Below, in pieces: positions 9,673-19,923 of a DNA stretch of 38,525 nucleotides; positions within the stretch are counted from its first letter, which is position 1; every line of letters starts with the position of its first letter. The notes beneath the pieces were generated by a model. That model had not been told where the DNA came from. It saw only the letters and a list, made by a program, of their open reading frames with translations, and did no database searches. The DNA lies in NCBI GenBank assembly GCA_964471325.1, contig CAYYFL010000014.1, forward strand, positions 1 through 38,525. The letters run 5' to 3'. The translations under genes were made by a program, and so were the position numbers. The stretch comes from Velamenicoccus sp964471325. GTDB lineage: Bacteria > Omnitrophota > Gorgyraeia > Velamenicoccales > Velamenicoccaceae.

Positions 9673-10161
9673 CTAAAAACAGGTACCCGAACATGTAGGG
9701 TTGCCTGTCAGACCCGAGATTCGCCACGTCCGGCCTGCCCGGGTCGCTGAAGCGTTATACGTGATGCCCGCGGCCCCGCCCGTCACGCCAAAAGCCCAAT
9801 TGGCTGCGCTCAGATCGATAGTCAGATTACCGTTGATCTGGGCGATCGTCGTCACGGTAGTGCCCGAAGGCCAAAACCTCTCGAACCTGGCAAAGTACTG
9901 ACGTTCCGCATTGCGGATCAAAACAAGCGCAGACGTAGCCTCTTTATCCAGGGATTTTTCCTTGGTATTGCTGTAACTGACAACTGAAACTCCTGCCAAA
10001 ATACTGATAATGATGATAACCACCATCAGTTCTATCAGGGTAAACCCCGCAAGAGAGGACCCGGGCCAAGGCAGACGCCGTCTTTCCTGGGGCCTGTTTC
10101 TTGAGAACCGTCCCTCGACGAATCTTGTCAACAGCAAGATAAAACCGCCATTCTCTTTCAT
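9673..10161 (-). CDS. Type IV pilin-like protein with a long leader
   Basis: The prepilin motif SSLAG before FTLIELMVVIIIISILAG is unmistakable (Glu5, hydrophobic helix), followed by SYSNTKEKSLDKEATSAL, a typical pilin alpha-1 continuation. A C-terminal Cys pair (NPTCSGTCF) may form the disulfide loop common in pilins. The start is uncertain. The ATG at 10161 gives a 38-residue leader, far longer than the usual 6-15, and has no ribosome-binding site. A promoter at 10168-10196 would place the transcript start at about this codon, so the mRNA may be leaderless, or translation may begin at a non-ATG codon further in. It is the first gene of the pseudopilin operon. Confidence 0.8.
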   Translation of the reverse strand: MKENGGFILLLTRFVEGRFSRNRPQERRRLPWPGSSLAGFTLIELMVVIIIISILAGVSVVSYSNTKEKSLDKEATSALVLIRNAERQYFARFERFWPSGTTVTTIAQINGNLTIDLSAANWAFGVTGGAAGITYNASATRAGRTWRISGLTGNPTCSGTCF

Positions 10162-10167
10162 ATTAAA

Positions 10168-10196
10168 ATTGTAACATGGATCAAACGGTTTCTCAA
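10168..10196 (-). promoter_or_regulatory. Sigma-70-type promoter for the pseudopilin operon
   Basis: On the minus strand TTGAGA (10191-10196) is followed after exactly 17 bases by TACAAT (10168-10173). The expected start of transcription, near 10161-10162, coincides with the first in-frame ATG of the pilin gene. Confidence 0.6.
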
Positions 10197-10284
10197 TCAT
10201 GAACAGCCCTCCATCCTTCCCTCAGGAAACAAAGCATCCTGCCTCCAAAAGGGGGAATTCGCAGCCAAATCCTTGTTCCCGCCG

Positions 10285-10320
10285 AAAAAACACCCTCTCC
10301 ATACGGAAAGCCGGCGTTTT
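10285..10320 (-). terminator. Intrinsic terminator after the long-leader pilin gene
   Basis: On the minus strand, AAAACGCCGG, then CTTTCC-GTAT-GGAGAG, then GGTGTTTTTTC form a two-part stem-loop (with two G-U pairs) ending in six T residues. It lies 11 bases past the stop codon at 10332. Confidence 0.7.
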
Positions 10321-10331
10321 CTACCGAGGGA

Positions 10332-10859
10332 TCATACAAAACCGGTGCTCCCTCCCAGCGCGCCGGCAGGAGTTATGTTAAGCACGAAGGTGGTCGAGCC
10401 GCTAGGGGTTTTTCCAGTACCCCCCGTGCACCGCGTGGCAGTCGCCGTAAAGGAAGACGGGGCCCCGGCAATGGCATAACTGAAGTAATAACTGGTATTG
10501 CAGGCACCTGGGACTTGCACCCCAAGGGCTGTCAAGCTGTTCGTATACCTGTCGAAGTCGAGATAATAGGCAAGTTCCGCATCACGGATAAGCCCCAGGA
10601 CATGCCGCGCTTCGGCAGACCTGCCTTTTTCAACAATGCGGGTATAGCGCGGCAAAGCGATGGAAGCCAGAATGCCAATCACAACAACAACGATCATCAT
10701 CTCAAGCAGGGTAAACCCCCCTAGAGACGAAGACGCCCTTTTGACAAACGAAGAAACAACGCTCACGGGGCGAGATTTCCGGAATCGCGTCAAAAGGGCC
10801 AGAATAATTGTCTCAACACAACCCGCCTCTAACGGGGTAAAGCCGATCCTGCGTCTCAT
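10332..10859 (-). CDS. Type IV pilin with a 48-residue leader carrying a second prepilin-like motif
   Basis: A 175-residue pilin. The ATG at 10859 is strongly supported by GGAGG five bases upstream. The true prepilin site appears to be SSSLGG before FTLLEMMIVVVVIGILASIA, at residues 48/49 with Glu at +5. The preceding 48 residues begin MRRRIGFTPLEAGCVE and contain a second, decoy-like GFTPLE motif followed by TIILALLTRF. The mature N-terminal half closely matches the pilin at 12130-12558 (ALPRYTRIVEKGRSAEA), so these are paralogues. Two cysteines occur in the globular domain. The gene starts 28 bases after a radical SAM/SPASM gene and ends at its own terminator. Confidence 0.85.
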   Translation of the reverse strand: MRRRIGFTPLEAGCVETIILALLTRFRKSRPVSVVSSFVKRASSSLGGFTLLEMMIVVVVIGILASIALPRYTRIVEKGRSAEARHVLGLIRDAELAYYLDFDRYTNSLTALGVQVPGACNTSYYFSYAIAGAPSSFTATATRCTGGTGKTPSGSTTFVLNITPAGALGGSTGFV

Positions 10860-10887
10860 AAGCGCCTCCGCTCGTACCACTTTCTGT

Positions 10888-11859
10888 CTACTGAATGAGC
10901 TTCTTGTGGCAATAAAAACAGCTGTTGAAATCTAGGTCGTGTTTCCACTGGCCGTCCCGGTAATCCAAAAACCGGCCGTGCAAAAATTCAGCCATCCGCG
11001 CCTGAAAACGCTCCAGCGCCTCATCAAAAGAAACATCCTGCAGGCGCGCAAACTTCAGGCGCTTTTCCCGTTCACATGGTATATCATACTGCGTCAAAAA
11101 ACAACAAAAATGTATCTGCCCATCGACGTCAATCGTGACGTAACGCAGCGATTGGTTGGCGCACATCACCAGATTATCCGAAGCCAACAGAGGCTCGCCA
11201 ATCCGCATGGGGACATAAGCCAGCTTAAAGAAATCCATCTGGGAAAAATGGAGCGCTTTCTGCAGGATTTCAAGGGCGCCCCGGCGTTCTTCTTCGGAAA
11301 GGACGAGGTCGTTCTCCCGAGACCTGCGGCACGGAAGGGCCGCCGTGAAATGGACCTGAGCAGCCTTTTCTTTACGGGCAAAACGGATGATATCCGTAAT
11401 CTCGGCGGCATTAAGCTTATTCAAACAACATAGGACCCCGAAAGGCAGGCCTTCTTTGCGGCAAAATTGGAAAGCAGACAGCAACTGTGAAAAATGCCCT
11501 TCGCCCCTGATCCTCTCATAGATTTCCCGCCGGGGGCTTTCGGCGCTTATGCTCAGGAGGCGGATCTGTTTACGATAGGTCCGCAGCAATTCCCGATGGC
11601 CGGGCAAAAGGAGACCGTTGGTGGAAAAAGTAACGCCGAGACCCTCCTTCTGCGCCAATGCCAGCGCTTGCGCGAGGCCCCGGTACAAAAACGGCTCGCC
11701 GCCGGTCAGATGAATGCTTTCAATGCCGTATTTTTTTGCACCCGCAATCGTCTTTTCAATGATCTCAAAAGGCAGATGCTGTCCCGAAGCCTCACCCCGC
11801 AGGCAATGCCGGCATTGCAACTGGCAATCCGTGGTCGTCACAAAAATAAGGTTCAGCAT
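10888..11859 (-). CDS. Radical SAM protein with SPASM-type C-terminal domain
   Basis: A 323-residue radical SAM enzyme. The cluster motif CQLQCRHC gives Cys12, Cys16 and Cys19, and the GGEP motif follows in HLTGGEPFLYRG. The C-terminal part carries a CX13GX4C element (starting MCANQS, ending HFCC), a later Cys and a terminal CFYC pair, matching the auxiliary-cluster layout of SPASM or twitch domains. SPASM proteins mostly modify peptides or proteins, for example RiPP maturases and anaerobic sulfatase maturases. The ATG at 11859 is chosen because it directly precedes the first strand; a GTG at 11871 is possible. The next gene, 28 bases on, is a pilin with an odd leader, making a pilin substrate an attractive but untested guess. 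Confidence 0.85.
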   Translation of the reverse strand: MLNLIFVTTTDCQLQCRHCLRGEASGQHLPFEIIEKTIAGAKKYGIESIHLTGGEPFLYRGLAQALALAQKEGLGVTFSTNGLLLPGHRELLRTYRKQIRLLSISAESPRREIYERIRGEGHFSQLLSAFQFCRKEGLPFGVLCCLNKLNAAEITDIIRFARKEKAAQVHFTAALPCRRSRENDLVLSEEERRGALEILQKALHFSQMDFFKLAYVPMRIGEPLLASDNLVMCANQSLRYVTIDVDGQIHFCCFLTQYDIPCEREKRLKFARLQDVSFDEALERFQARMAEFLHGRFLDYRDGQWKHDLDFNSCFYCHKKLIQ

Positions 11860-11871
11860 TACAGCCGCCAC

Positions 11872-12055
11872 CCCTTTATCCGCTATCCGCCACGAGTGCG
11901 TCCGCCACCACTTCTTCGGCGGACGGCCGATGACGCTCTGGTAGCGGCCATTGGCGGATTTTCCGCCTCGGCCTGGCTTCAGCCAGGCCAGGGCGGATCC
12001 GCCCCGACAACTTATGTCGTTCGTTCACGCTCGCTCCATAAGTTGTGGACTCATT
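11872..12055. repeat. Cluster of short GC-rich palindromes
   Basis: The gap between a pilin terminator and the radical SAM gene is filled with inverted repeats: GTCCGCC with GGCGGAC, GGCGGA with TCCGCC, GGCCTGGC-TTCA-GCCAGGCC, GGCGGATCCGCC, and ACAACTTAT with ATAAGTTGT around 12007-12047. No coding sequence is supported. The pieces look like remnants of interspersed palindromic repeats. Confidence 0.65.
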
Positions 12056-12104
12056 AAAAAAATGCTCCGGCGCAGTCTCTGAAAACCCTCACCGCACCGG
12101 AGCA
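12056..12104 (-). terminator. Intrinsic terminator after the pilin gene at 12130
   Basis: On the minus strand a stem of about 14 bp (TGCTCCGG with CCGGAGCA plus an inner extension with G-U pairs) is followed at once by seven T residues (12056-12062). It lies 25 bases past the pilin stop codon. Confidence 0.85.
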
Positions 12105-12129
12105 CCGAATGGCACCCAAAAAATATCAA

Positions 12130-12558
12130 TTACAGAACCGTCAATCCAGTCGTGGAACCGCTAAGCAACCCACCCATGCTGATATTCAGCGTATAAGCTC
12201 CCATGTTGGGGTTTTCCGCCACCGGAGTCGTCAACCTGGTCGCTGTCGCCAGGCAAGCGGTCGTGCTGCTCAGGTCTGTCACTGTCGCGCAGGTCGTCAC
12301 ATAGGTGAAGTACTTCGCAGAAGGCAGGTTCAGATCGAGGTTAGCGACGGTTGTTGCGTATCTGGCGTACTGCGCCGCATATCTCATCTGGGCGCTTCTG
12401 ATAGCGGACAAGATGTTTTTCGCTTCAGCGGCCCTTCCCTTTTCAGCAATCCTGATATAACGCGGCAGCGCGATGGAAGCAAGAATACCGATGACTATGA
12501 TGACGATGATGAGTTCCAACAGCGTAAAACCGGCTCTCCTTTTTCTCCTCTGGAACAT
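12130..12558 (-). CDS. Type IV pilin, probable major subunit
   Basis: A 142-residue pilin with a short basic leader MFQRRKRRAG cut before FTLLELIIVIIVIGILASIA (Glu5). The segment ALPRYIRIAEKGRAAEAKN continues the alpha-1 helix. Two cysteines in the C-terminal half could form the pilin D-region disulfide. The ATG at 12558 has AAGGAGG about seven bases upstream, the best ribosome-binding site among the pilin genes. With a near-consensus promoter upstream and a strong terminator downstream, the gene is a stand-alone, probably high-level unit. This is why I call it the probable major pilin. It directly follows the pilM-to-pilC operon. Confidence 0.88.
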   Translation of the reverse strand: MFQRRKRRAGFTLLELIIVIIVIGILASIALPRYIRIAEKGRAAEAKNILSAIRSAQMRYAAQYARYATTVANLDLNLPSAKYFTYVTTCATVTDLSSTTACLATATRLTTPVAENPNMGAYTLNISMGGLLSGSTTGLTVL

Positions 12559-12630
12559 GTTTTCCCCTCCTTTTGGTTGAAAAGTTAAATGCGTTTTATC
12601 TTATTTATCTGCTTTCAATATTTGTAAAAT

Positions 12631-12659
12631 AGTGTAACATTTTAACGCAATAGAGTCAA
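12631..12659 (-). promoter_or_regulatory. Strong sigma-70-type promoter for the major pilin gene
   Basis: On the minus strand TTGACT (12654-12659) is followed after 17 bases by TACACT (12631-12636). It sits just past the pilC stop codon and would give a 5' untranslated region of about 65 bases. Confidence 0.7.
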
Positions 12660-12675
12660 GCAACTTATGTAAAAT

Positions 12676-13916
12676 TTATGCCGTCTTCATGAATGCGATG
12701 CTAAAGATCGGCAGAAAGATGGAAATGACCATCGCGCCGATGATGACGCCGATAAAGACGATCATCAAAGGCTCAAAAATCGTCGCCAGACGCGAGACGA
12801 AAGTTTCCAGATAATCCTGGTAGTATTTGGCGATGCGCTTGAGCATGTTGGATAATTCGCCGATCTCCTCGCCGATAGCGATCATCTGGACAACCATAGG
12901 CGTGAAGAATTCGCTTTTCTCCATAGGCACGGCCATGCTGCGGCCTTCCTTGACATTCCGCTTGATGTAACTGATGGCGTCCGTCATCCTGATGGATCCG
13001 GCGCTGCGCTCGGAGATCTCGAGGGCATACAGGATGGGCACGCCGCTTTCGATAAGGATGGACATGGTCGTGGCGAACCGTTCCAGATACATAAACCTTA
13101 AAAATTCGCCGAAGATCGGCACTTTGAAAGAAATGTCCTCGATGATCCTGTCAAAGGGCGGCCGTCGTTTGATGTAACGGAACAAAAACACGAGACCCGC
13201 GCCCCCGAGAACGATCCACAGGAGATTTTTTGTCAAAAGCGTGCTGAGGTTGATAAGGATTTTCGTCGGCAGGGGCAGTTCCACGCCGAAATTCACAAGG
13301 ATATTGGCAAAAGTCGGCACAATCTTGATGATGAAGAAGAAAACGGCGGACACGGAAACAAACAACAGGATGCCGGGATAAAGGAGGGCCGAAACGATCT
13401 TTCGCTTAAAATTGGCCGCCTCCTCCAGATAATAGGCCAGCTTGTCTAAAACCATGGGGAGGTTGCCGCTCGCCTCGCCGGTCTCGATAAGGTTGATCCA
13501 CAAAGCGGAAAAAATATCCGGGAATTTCGACAAGGCATCCCGCAGCGTCCGGCCGGCCTCCATGTCCAAACCCACCTGGGTGACGATCATGGCTAATTTT
13601 TTGGAATCCACCTGTTTGGCGATGACATCCAGGGAACGCAAAAGACTGACGCCCGCTCCCAGGAGCATGGCCAGCTGACGCGCAAAGAGCACAAGGTCGT
13701 GGGAATTGACACCGGCGTGCGTGAATTGTTTTTTGACCGTCCTGACTTCCTGGGGGGCCCCTGCCTCTTTGCGGCCCACGTCGAAAGGAATAATGGAGGT
13801 GATGAAAAGTCCTTTGCGCTGAAGCTGCGCAACCACTTCGTCCTGGCTGGCCCCTTCGATCACGCCCACTTCTTTTTCGCCCGTGGTTTTACGGCAGATA
13901 TAAGAAAATTTGGGCA

Positions 13917-13917
<1 letters not shown>
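12676..13917 (-). CDS. pilC: Type IV pilus inner-membrane platform protein PilC (GspF family)
   Basis: A 413-residue polytopic protein that forms the inner-membrane platform on which the assembly ATPase acts. It contains the two repeated GspF domains: FARQLAMLLGAGVSLLRSL near residue 75, and RFATTMSILIESGVPILYAL in the second half. The typical GE(x)SGNLP-like segment (IETGEASGNLPMVLDKLAYY) and three hydrophobic spans are also visible. The ATG at 13917 shares its first base with the TGA of pilB and has GGAG seven bases upstream, so the two genes are translationally coupled. The length matches the family norm of about 400. Confidence 0.93.
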
Positions 13918-15629
<1,712 letters not shown>

Positions 15630-15633
15630 GCGC

Positions 15634-17178
15634 TCAATTTTCCCATCTTTCCAACATGCTGTCAACGACTTCCTTGCGCGCTACCGGCGAAGACTGTTCG
15701 CGGAATGGCAATGACGCCCCGGATCCGTAAGTAATATCCCCCCTGGCCAACCGAACGGCCTCTTTGTAGCCGACAATATGGGGTGTGATGAAAACGATCA
15801 ATTCCCGGTCCTGCACATTTTTATCTTTATGCCTGAACAAACCGCCGACAAAAGGAATATCGCCCAAGAAAGGCATCTTCTTCAATGTTGTTTCTTCTGT
15901 CTGACGGATCAGGCCGCCCACAACAATGGTCTCCCCATCCCTGACCCTTAACGTCCCTATGGACGTCCTGGTCTCCGGGTCTTTATACGTGGTCCCGGCG
16001 AACGTGGCCCCTGTCTTGGCCACGGACACTGTCGGCTGAACGAACATCGTGACATAACCGGTGTTTGCATCGACCTGGGGCGTCACCTTCAACGCCACGC
16101 CGGTCTCCACTCTTTCAGCCTCCAATGTCGTCTCCGAAGTGCTCTGGCTCGACGAAATGACGGTGTTCTGACCGATGGCCTCGTTTGTCGTGATCTTGAT
16201 CTCTGCGGATTCATTGCTGAGCGTCAATATCCTCGGCCTGGCCAGGAATTTGGTCTTTGTGTCTGTGGACAAAAGTTCGAATGTCGCCGTGAAAACATCG
16301 GCGCTCAAAGTACCGTAGGTGAAGGTAGACGCTCCTGGATTCGTGCCTTGCGCCAGGAAACCTGGAAATTTTGTCGCGCCTTTCGAACCGACAAAACTAA
16401 GGATCTGACCCGACATGTCCATACCCAATTCGTCGATCGTCGTCTTGTCGACATCCAGCATCTCGACCTCGATCATCACCTGGGGCGTCGGCGTATCCAG
16501 GATCTCAACGACCTTTTCAATCACGCTGAACTGCGAAGGGATATCCGTCACCACAAGGCTGTTGGTGCGTGCGTCGGAAACCACCTTGCCGTTGCCCGTC
16601 AGGACAGCCTTGATGGAATCTTCCAGGGTCCCGGCTTCTTCTTCGCCGCCCGTCGTGCTGCTCGAGCTCGATGAAGTGCTTGCGCCTGTCGTGCCGCCGC
16701 CTCCAGCACCGGCTGTCGACGCATCATCGATAGCCTGCTGAAGCTTGGATCCCTTCAGGCGGGCGTATTTAAGGAAAAATACCTTGGTGATCGTCTCCAC
16801 GGCAGGCTGCCCCCATTCCTTGACGACAAAAATATTGCTGCCGGGGTCAAGCTCGTAGGTCAGGTTGTTGGCCGACATGATCTTGTTCAGCGCCTCCTGC
16901 AATGGCACATCGACCAGATAAAGGGTCACCGTGCGGTCCTGGACGTTTTGCGATGCGATGAAATTCAATCCGGACTGCTCCGAAAAGACTTTCAGGACCG
17001 TCTTGAGGCTTGCATCCTGAAAATCCATGGAGATCCTGCGATACGATTCCTTCGAGATCAGGTCGTTGGAATAAAAATCGAACTCTGCCTTTCCTGCGCC
17101 GGCAGATAACACAAGAAAAACAGCCAGGAAACCCCACAACAACAATGATCGGCTCAACACGCCTTTGATGATTTTCAT
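15634..17178 (-). CDS. pilQ: Type IV pilus secretin PilQ/GspD family
   Basis: A 514-residue outer-membrane secretin. Residues 1-32 are a signal peptide. An STN-like N0 domain follows (ISMDFQDASLKTVLKVFSEQ), then an N1 domain interrupted by a Gly/Ser/Thr/Glu-rich linker near residues 155-180. The C-terminal secretin barrel carries VETGVALKVTPQV, the signature stretch VGGLIRQTEE, and the end motif FLGDIPFVGGLFR. At just over 500 residues it is shorter than typical PilQ and has no AMIN domains. The ATG at 17178 has GGAGGG upstream and overlaps the pilP stop as ATGA. Flanking PilM-N-O-P and PilB-C genes favour a pilus role over type II secretion. Confidence 0.93.
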   Translation of the reverse strand: MKIIKGVLSRSLLLWGFLAVFLVLSAGAGKAEFDFYSNDLISKESYRRISMDFQDASLKTVLKVFSEQSGLNFIASQNVQDRTVTLYLVDVPLQEALNKIMSANNLTYELDPGSNIFVVKEWGQPAVETITKVFFLKYARLKGSKLQQAIDDASTAGAGGGGTTGASTSSSSSSTTGGEEEAGTLEDSIKAVLTGNGKVVSDARTNSLVVTDIPSQFSVIEKVVEILDTPTPQVMIEVEMLDVDKTTIDELGMDMSGQILSFVGSKGATKFPGFLAQGTNPGASTFTYGTLSADVFTATFELLSTDTKTKFLARPRILTLSNESAEIKITTNEAIGQNTVISSSQSTSETTLEAERVETGVALKVTPQVDANTGYVTMFVQPTVSVAKTGATFAGTTYKDPETRTSIGTLRVRDGETIVVGGLIRQTEETTLKKMPFLGDIPFVGGLFRHKDKNVQDRELIVFITPHIVGYKEAVRLARGDITYGSGASLPFREQSSPVARKEVVDSMLERWEN

Positions 17179-17666
17179 GCGCCCTCCCCGCTCCCCACGC
17201 GATCCAATTGCGATCTTTTCATAAGAAATTCTTTGTTTTTATAAAGAAAAAGGATGCCCTCCTCGCTGATTTTCTTGACCTGGGCCTCCGTGTCTTTCAC
17301 GATGTCGCCTTCGCCATAGACCTCGCTGTTGATGATGGCCCTCGGCTGCTTTGTCCCCCAGACAATGCCCGTCACGGTCATGGCCGGCAAGGTGACATTG
17401 GCGTCTTCCTGCTTCGCCCCTTCGCTTATGTGGACCGGCAATGCCTCCCCTTTGGGGACGGCGGGTTGAAAAAAATCGACGAACCCCGAAAACTCTTCTT
17501 CTTCAACATTCTGAACGGCCTTCGGGGCCTGCCCAGTGCCGTTCTCGGAAGAAGTCCCTATCGCCTCTTTAGCCATAGCCATGATATCCGCAGCAAAGAC
17601 AGGAAGGGCCGGCATCGCGGTCATCCATAAGAATAAAACAACCATGCCGCTTCTTTTCACGCGCAT
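17175..17666 (-). CDS. pilP: PilP-like pilus alignment-complex protein
   Basis: A short exported protein (163 residues from the ATG at 17666). Signal peptide MRVKRSGMVVLFLWMTAMPA, then a low-complexity acidic linker, then a small beta domain: LPAMTVTGIVWGTKQPRAII, then VYGEGDIV and ILFLYKNKEFLM. This is the layout of PilP or GspC homology-region proteins, which link the inner-membrane PilM/N/O complex to the secretin. An ATG at 17690, one base after the pilO stop, is also possible; I prefer 17666 because the basic signal n-region begins there. Position between pilO and pilQ is the classical pilP place, which supports the call more than the sequence alone does. Confidence 0.78.
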   Translation of the reverse strand: MRVKRSGMVVLFLWMTAMPALPVFAADIMAMAKEAIGTSSENGTGQAPKAVQNVEEEEFSGFVDFFQPAVPKGEALPVHISEGAKQEDANVTLPAMTVTGIVWGTKQPRAIINSEVYGEGDIVKDTEAQVKKISEEGILFLYKNKEFLMKRSQLDRVGSGEGA

Positions 17667-17691
17667 TTTTCCAGAAGGATCACATTCCATA

Positions 17692-18255
17692 TCATTTAAA
17701 ATAGTAGGCCGTGACTGTCATGTCCACCCTCAAAGCATCGATAGGGGTCGAATCCGAAGAAGCGCCGGACTCGTCGTTTGAACGCAACGGGTCCAGAGAC
17801 ACCCTCTGGACCCTTGTCAGCTTGGGATAAGTTTCGATATCCCTCATGAACTTTATGACATCCTCGGTCCTGCCCTCCGCATTGATCTTAAAAGGAATGC
17901 GGATATAATTGGATTCCACGATCTTGTCGATCGGGTTGACATTCAGAATCTTGATGTCCCTTTTGCGGGCAAGCTCCCCGATACGGCTGCTGATGGCGTC
18001 GAATTCAGTCGTATCCCATCCCTGTTTTTTCAAATCCTTGATTTTATCGTCGATGGCAACGATCCTCTCGATCGCCTCGGACTTCTCCTGCTCAACGTTG
18101 ATGTCCTCCTTCAAGCGCTCATATTCCATCATCTGCTTGCTGTAAATATACTTCGCCGCGATGAGAGAGACGACGACCGTGACGGCGATAATGACATACT
18201 CCTTATATTTCGTCAGCAACTCGCCGATATTGACTTGCTGTTTCATGGCTTCCAT
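17692..18255 (-). CDS. pilO: PilO-like pilus alignment-complex protein
   Basis: A 187-residue bitopic inner-membrane protein. A short cytoplasmic start is followed by one transmembrane helix (YVIIAVTVVVSLIAAKYIY), a long charged coiled-coil region (residues 45-105) and a C-terminal alpha/beta domain ending VDMTVTAYYFK. This is the architecture of PilO, which pairs with PilN in the periplasm. The ATG at 18255 has GGGTGA upstream. Gene order PilM-N, PilO, PilP, PilQ agrees with the assignment. Confidence 0.82.
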   Translation of the reverse strand: MEAMKQQVNIGELLTKYKEYVIIAVTVVVSLIAAKYIYSKQMMEYERLKEDINVEQEKSEAIERIVAIDDKIKDLKKQGWDTTEFDAISSRIGELARKRDIKILNVNPIDKIVESNYIRIPFKINAEGRTEDVIKFMRDIETYPKLTRVQRVSLDPLRSNDESGASSDSTPIDALRVDMTVTAYYFK

Positions 18256-18321
18256 GCATTCACCCGCTTGATATTGCCAGCGGCGGTATCCGTCGCACCG
18301 CTCGACGCCTGCCTCAAAAAG

Positions 18322-19911
18322 CTACGCCGTTTTTACATAACAAACGACATCAAAATCAATGGTGGGATATTCCAAGGTCCCTTCCCGCCATGAATTCAAC
18401 TGGATTGTCGAAAATATCTTCTGGAATTCCGAGTCGTTCCTGAGATCTGTAACGAACTTGTTCATCTTCTCCTGCCTGCTTTTGTCATCGGGGGCATAGA
18501 CATGGCACTCCAGCGCCATCGTGCCGTCTTCGATATAAGCTATTTTACTGATCCAGACACCTTCGGGAAGCAGCCTGGAAATATCGACGAGTTTCTTGTA
18601 AAGCATCGGCTTTTTGTCGATCAGCCCCCTTAAATCCCGTTCCTGCGCCAGATACTGCGTCTCGCTGGCCTGGACGCCCTCCAGACTTGAAAGATCGACC
18701 CCGGACAAAACAGGCGGATTCTGGACCGTTACCAGCGACCTTTCTTTCTCGAGGGGGAAAAGCTTGGAAAAACCCAAACCGTAACCCAGGACCAGGATCG
18801 CGACACCGATAACGCCCCCCTTGGCCAGGGCCGGTTTATTCTCCGCCAGAAATAGCAGGGCCGCTTCCTGGATATTTTCGCTGGACAGCGCAACGCTGCC
18901 GCCGGCCTTCGCCTTCTCCCGCTGCCGGACGAGATTCAGCGTGATCAAAGAAGGCCTTTCCTGCCTGAGCGCTGCGCCGTAAGCTTTCACGAGATCCGGG
19001 AGCGCCTCCGGGGCGACGCCTTCCGCCTGGACCAACTCCGCCAGATCCAGAAGATTCACCTTAAGTCCCAATTCCTTGCTGAAATGATCGATGAGGTTTG
19101 AGGTCGCCAGATGAGAAATCACAATCATCTCATCCACTTCTTTCTTCAAAAATTGGCGGCGATAATAATCCAATGAGACCCTGACTTCATTGATCAGCTT
19201 GAACATTTGACCGTCGGCGTCCCCTGAAGGCGCCATTTGTCCGAGGTTGACGGCCAGGCGGATATCGCGCGTGAAATAAGGGAAACCCTTCTCCGTAATC
19301 AGGATATTGGCGCCTTCCTTATTGAATTCCAGGATGACGTATGATTTTTGATTATTGATCTTGCCTTTGACGACCAGAAAACGGAAAAGGCTGAAAAGTC
19401 CAGGCTCATAGGCCTGTGCCGTGAAATTCACCTGCTGGAGGAGATTGCTGTAGCTGTCGAGCGGCGCCTGTTTCATGCCGCAAAGGATGACCTCGATGAT
19501 ATTGGCCTTTGTCTTGACATTATACTGATAATCAAAGGCCAGCTCCTCGATCTTGAATGGGATATACTTTTTGATCTCAAAATTGATGCCTGCAGCAATC
19601 TCGCTGCGGGGAATGTTGGGCATCTCAAAAAAGCGGATGATGAGGTCCTTGGGCGGCAGAGAGATAACGGCCGTCGTCGCCTCCATCTTGCTGTCCCTGA
19701 GACCCTTTTGGAGAAAAGCGATCAACTCCATCTCTCTGTCCTTGAAAGATTCGAAGATGTCCTCGGCGGGGTAAGCCGCTGCGCCTTCCGCAGCGGGATA
19801 AGGCTGAACAAGAAAATTCCTGATCCTGCCGGAAGATAACTGCACAAAAGAAACCCCCTTGGCCCCAAAATAAATCCCCGCAGCATCTCGTCTCAATAGG
19901 TTACCCAGCAT
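18322..19911 (-). CDS. PilM-PilN fusion protein
   Basis: A 529-residue protein that joins two normally separate pilus proteins. Residues 1-340 are an actin-like PilM ATPase domain: AGIYFGAKGVSFVQL, MEATTAVISLPPKDLIIRFF, INFEIKKYIPF and the FPYFTRDIRL segment. Residues 365-390 contain one transmembrane helix (GGVIGVAILVLGYGLGF). Residues 395-529 are a PilN-like periplasmic part with a coiled-coil stretch and LLPEGVWISKIAYIEDG, a typical PilN/GspL element. In most bacteria PilM is cytoplasmic and binds the N-terminal tail of PilN, so a fusion is structurally sensible and resembles GspL. The gene starts 12 bases after a small HTH gene and heads the pil operon proper. Confidence 0.88.
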   Translation of the reverse strand: MLGNLLRRDAAGIYFGAKGVSFVQLSSGRIRNFLVQPYPAAEGAAAYPAEDIFESFKDREMELIAFLQKGLRDSKMEATTAVISLPPKDLIIRFFEMPNIPRSEIAAGINFEIKKYIPFKIEELAFDYQYNVKTKANIIEVILCGMKQAPLDSYSNLLQQVNFTAQAYEPGLFSLFRFLVVKGKINNQKSYVILEFNKEGANILITEKGFPYFTRDIRLAVNLGQMAPSGDADGQMFKLINEVRVSLDYYRRQFLKKEVDEMIVISHLATSNLIDHFSKELGLKVNLLDLAELVQAEGVAPEALPDLVKAYGAALRQERPSLITLNLVRQREKAKAGGSVALSSENIQEAALLFLAENKPALAKGGVIGVAILVLGYGLGFSKLFPLEKERSLVTVQNPPVLSGVDLSSLEGVQASETQYLAQERDLRGLIDKKPMLYKKLVDISRLLPEGVWISKIAYIEDGTMALECHVYAPDDKSRQEKMNKFVTDLRNDSEFQKIFSTIQLNSWREGTLEYPTIDFDVVCYVKTA

Positions 19912-19923
19912 AAAAAACCCGCC

